A DNA stretch of 64,000 bases, taken from assembly GCA_947492585.1 (NCBI GenBank), contig CANLND010000014.1, positions 43,956 through 107,955 of the forward strand. Direction: 5' to 3'. Position numbers and translations under genes: made by a program. How positions within the stretch are numbered: position 1 is the first letter of the stretch; every line of letters begins with the position of its first letter. This document shows positions 63,297 through 64,000 of this stretch, in pieces. This DNA comes from an uncultured Paracoccaceae bacterium. Lineage in GTDB: Bacteria > Pseudomonadota > Alphaproteobacteria > Rhodobacterales > Rhodobacteraceae. The notes below the pieces were generated by a model. It was not told the DNA's origin and did no database searches. It saw only the letters and a program-made list of their open reading frames with translations.

Positions 63297-64000
63297 TCAG
63301 AACAGGAAATCATCCGCCGTCAGGTGCAGATCCGCCTGCCCTTCCAGAGTGATCCGACCGGTGCCATAATCCACCCACAGATCCTCTCCCCGCGGACGGA
63401 TCTCAAGGTCGCCAAACCGCTGCGCCCCCTCTGCGCCCAGAAAACGCAGGTGCAACACATCGCGCCCTGGGGTGAAATCACGCAGCCGGTCATGCCCCCC
63501 CCGATCCTCAAAGATGAACACATCCGCGCCTGCGCCCCCAATCAGCGTGTCATTGCCCTGCCCGCCTCGCAGCCGGTCGTTGCCGCCTTGTCCGGCCAAC
63601 GTATCCCGTCCCTCCTGCCCATACAGCCGGTCAGCCCCCCGTCCTCCGCGCACCTGATCGTGGCCTTTTTGACCTTCCAAAATATCCCTGCCGTTTTGCC
63701 CATACAGCCGGTCGGATCCGCCGCCGCCGCGCAGGTGATCCTCTCCGCGCTGCCCTTTCAAAACGTCCCGCCCCGTTTGACCATAAAGCTGGTCTGCGCC
63801 TGTGCCGCCGCGCAACTGGTCGTTGCCACCGCCGCCGCGCAACACATCATCGCCAGCCTCTCCATACAATTTATCCGGGCCGCGCTGCCCCAAAATTTGG
63901 TCATCTCCAGCCCCGCCCCACAGATGATCGGCGTCCTGCTGGCCATAAATCCGATCGTTGTCAGCCCCGCCCCAAATGCGGTCCGCACCCACGCCCCCCC
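63297..64000 (-). CDS. RTX calcium-binding repeat protein, C-terminal part, cut by window edge
   Basis: The frame is open from the right edge (GGV before the first visible GADRIWGGADND), so the true start lies outside. The visible 234 codons begin with RTX nonapeptides arranged in longer units of 27 residues (YGQ..GRD..L.GQ.G.D.LRGG.G.D, five copies). Then come GAGADVFIFEDRGGHDRLRD, a beta region and the ending LTADDFLF, a type I secretion signal. The protein is secreted and needs calcium. It converges on the metalloprotease; only 46 bases lie between the two stops, with a weak GC-rich hairpin. The N-terminal function cannot be seen. Confidence 0.87.
   Translation of the reverse strand, partial: GGVGADRIWGGADNDRIYGQQDADHLWGGAGDDQILGQRGPDKLYGEAGDDVLRGGGGNDQLRGGTGADQLYGQTGRDVLKGQRGEDHLRGGGGSDRLYGQNGRDILEGQKGHDQVRGGRGADRLYGQEGRDTLAGQGGNDRLRGGQGNDTLIGGAGADVFIFEDRGGHDRLRDFTPGRDVLHLRFLGAEGAQRFGDLEIRPRGEDLWVDYGTGRITLEGQADLHLTADDFLF
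63549..63953 (-). repeat. Five tandem 81-bp (27-codon) units within the RTX gene
   Basis: Residues 14-40, 41-67, 68-94, 95-121 and 122-148 (counted from the first visible GTG) align as units of three nonapeptides. Units 3-5 are most alike at the protein level (RLYGQ.GRD start). Confidence 0.78.

Noticed and set aside
62042..63313. 423-codon minus-strand frame across the metalloprotease
   Set aside because: It is the antisense reading of RTX repeat DNA (repeated Ile-Ala-Val words); the plus strand has HExxHxxGxxH and a secretion signal.
62599..63953. Regularly spaced repeats that could suggest a CRISPR array
   Set aside because: They are 27- or 81-base coding repeats without spacers, translating as calcium-binding nonapeptides, and no cas gene is near.
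1..64000. tRNA genes, rRNA, insertion sequences and prophage structural genes
   Set aside because: Looked for and not seen. The only phage-related genes are the two spike-like ones; no transposase, integrase or att-like duplication was found.

Overview
The window is one long surface-polysaccharide locus from a GC-rich alphaproteobacterium. It is most likely a marine Rhodobacteraceae (Roseobacter group). The evidence is ExoF/ExoY-type export and initiation genes, several carbohydrate sulfotransferases, RTX proteins with DxFLF-type C-termini, and a pair of genes resembling the head-spike genes (ghsA/ghsB) of the Rhodobacter capsulatus gene transfer agent. No rRNA, tRNA, CRISPR array, transposase, replication or partition gene was seen.

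Layout. At 1-320 (-) a glycosyltransferase runs off the left edge. 507-10685 (+) is a tight operon: ExoF-like export protein, secreted glycoside hydrolase, chain-length protein without a working kinase, polysaccharide deacetylase, polymerase/ligase, two glycosyltransferases and a sulfotransferase. A flippase and a sugar-1-phosphate transferase with an extra C-terminal domain follow on the minus strand (10746-13323). UDP-glucose dehydrogenase and a UDP-glucuronate-type epimerase (13812-16015) supply acidic sugars. 16305-25164 holds a ClpP-like secreted protein, a PPP-type phosphatase, a tyrosine autokinase, and a YjbE/YjbH/YjbF plus Wza set that resembles the E. coli gfc (group 4 capsule) and yjb operons. 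25311-32044 is a second assembly group: two GT4 enzymes, two sulfotransferases, a flippase and a polymerase, in visibly AT-richer DNA after 27.3 kb.

32286-34211 encodes an unusual RTX protein with about nine roughly 50-residue repeats. 34594-37771 holds a small secreted protein, a HIT protein and the two GTA-spike-like genes. 37768-40148 holds a phosphomannomutase-type enzyme and a KdsB-like cytidylyltransferase. 40284-43664 is a second YjbE/F/H module. 43793-48717 holds a WbpM-type dehydratase, a second sugar transferase, an epimerase and a third export lipoprotein. 48809-55238 is an rfbCB-(YdjM-like)-rfbDA operon for dTDP-L-rhamnose that ends in a glycosyltransferase and a PRMT7-like arginine methyltransferase. 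55668-61288 holds an ExoY-like transferase, a small membrane protein, a TviB/WbpA-type dehydrogenase, GlmM and ManC. The right end carries a serralysin-type metalloprotease and a partial RTX protein.

Together there are three initiating transferases, two flippases, two polymerases, two chain-length proteins (one with an intact kinase) and three outer-membrane export proteins. The region therefore probably encodes two or three Wzx/Wzy-type polymers. Supply genes for uronic acids, rhamnose, mannose, amino-sugar uronates and possibly a CMP-activated acid sugar are present, and the sulfotransferases suggest sulfation. The observations most worth following are the gene-transfer-agent spike pair inside the polymer locus, the duplicated YjbE/F/H modules, the PRMT7-like enzyme in the rhamnose operon and the repeat-built RTX protein.
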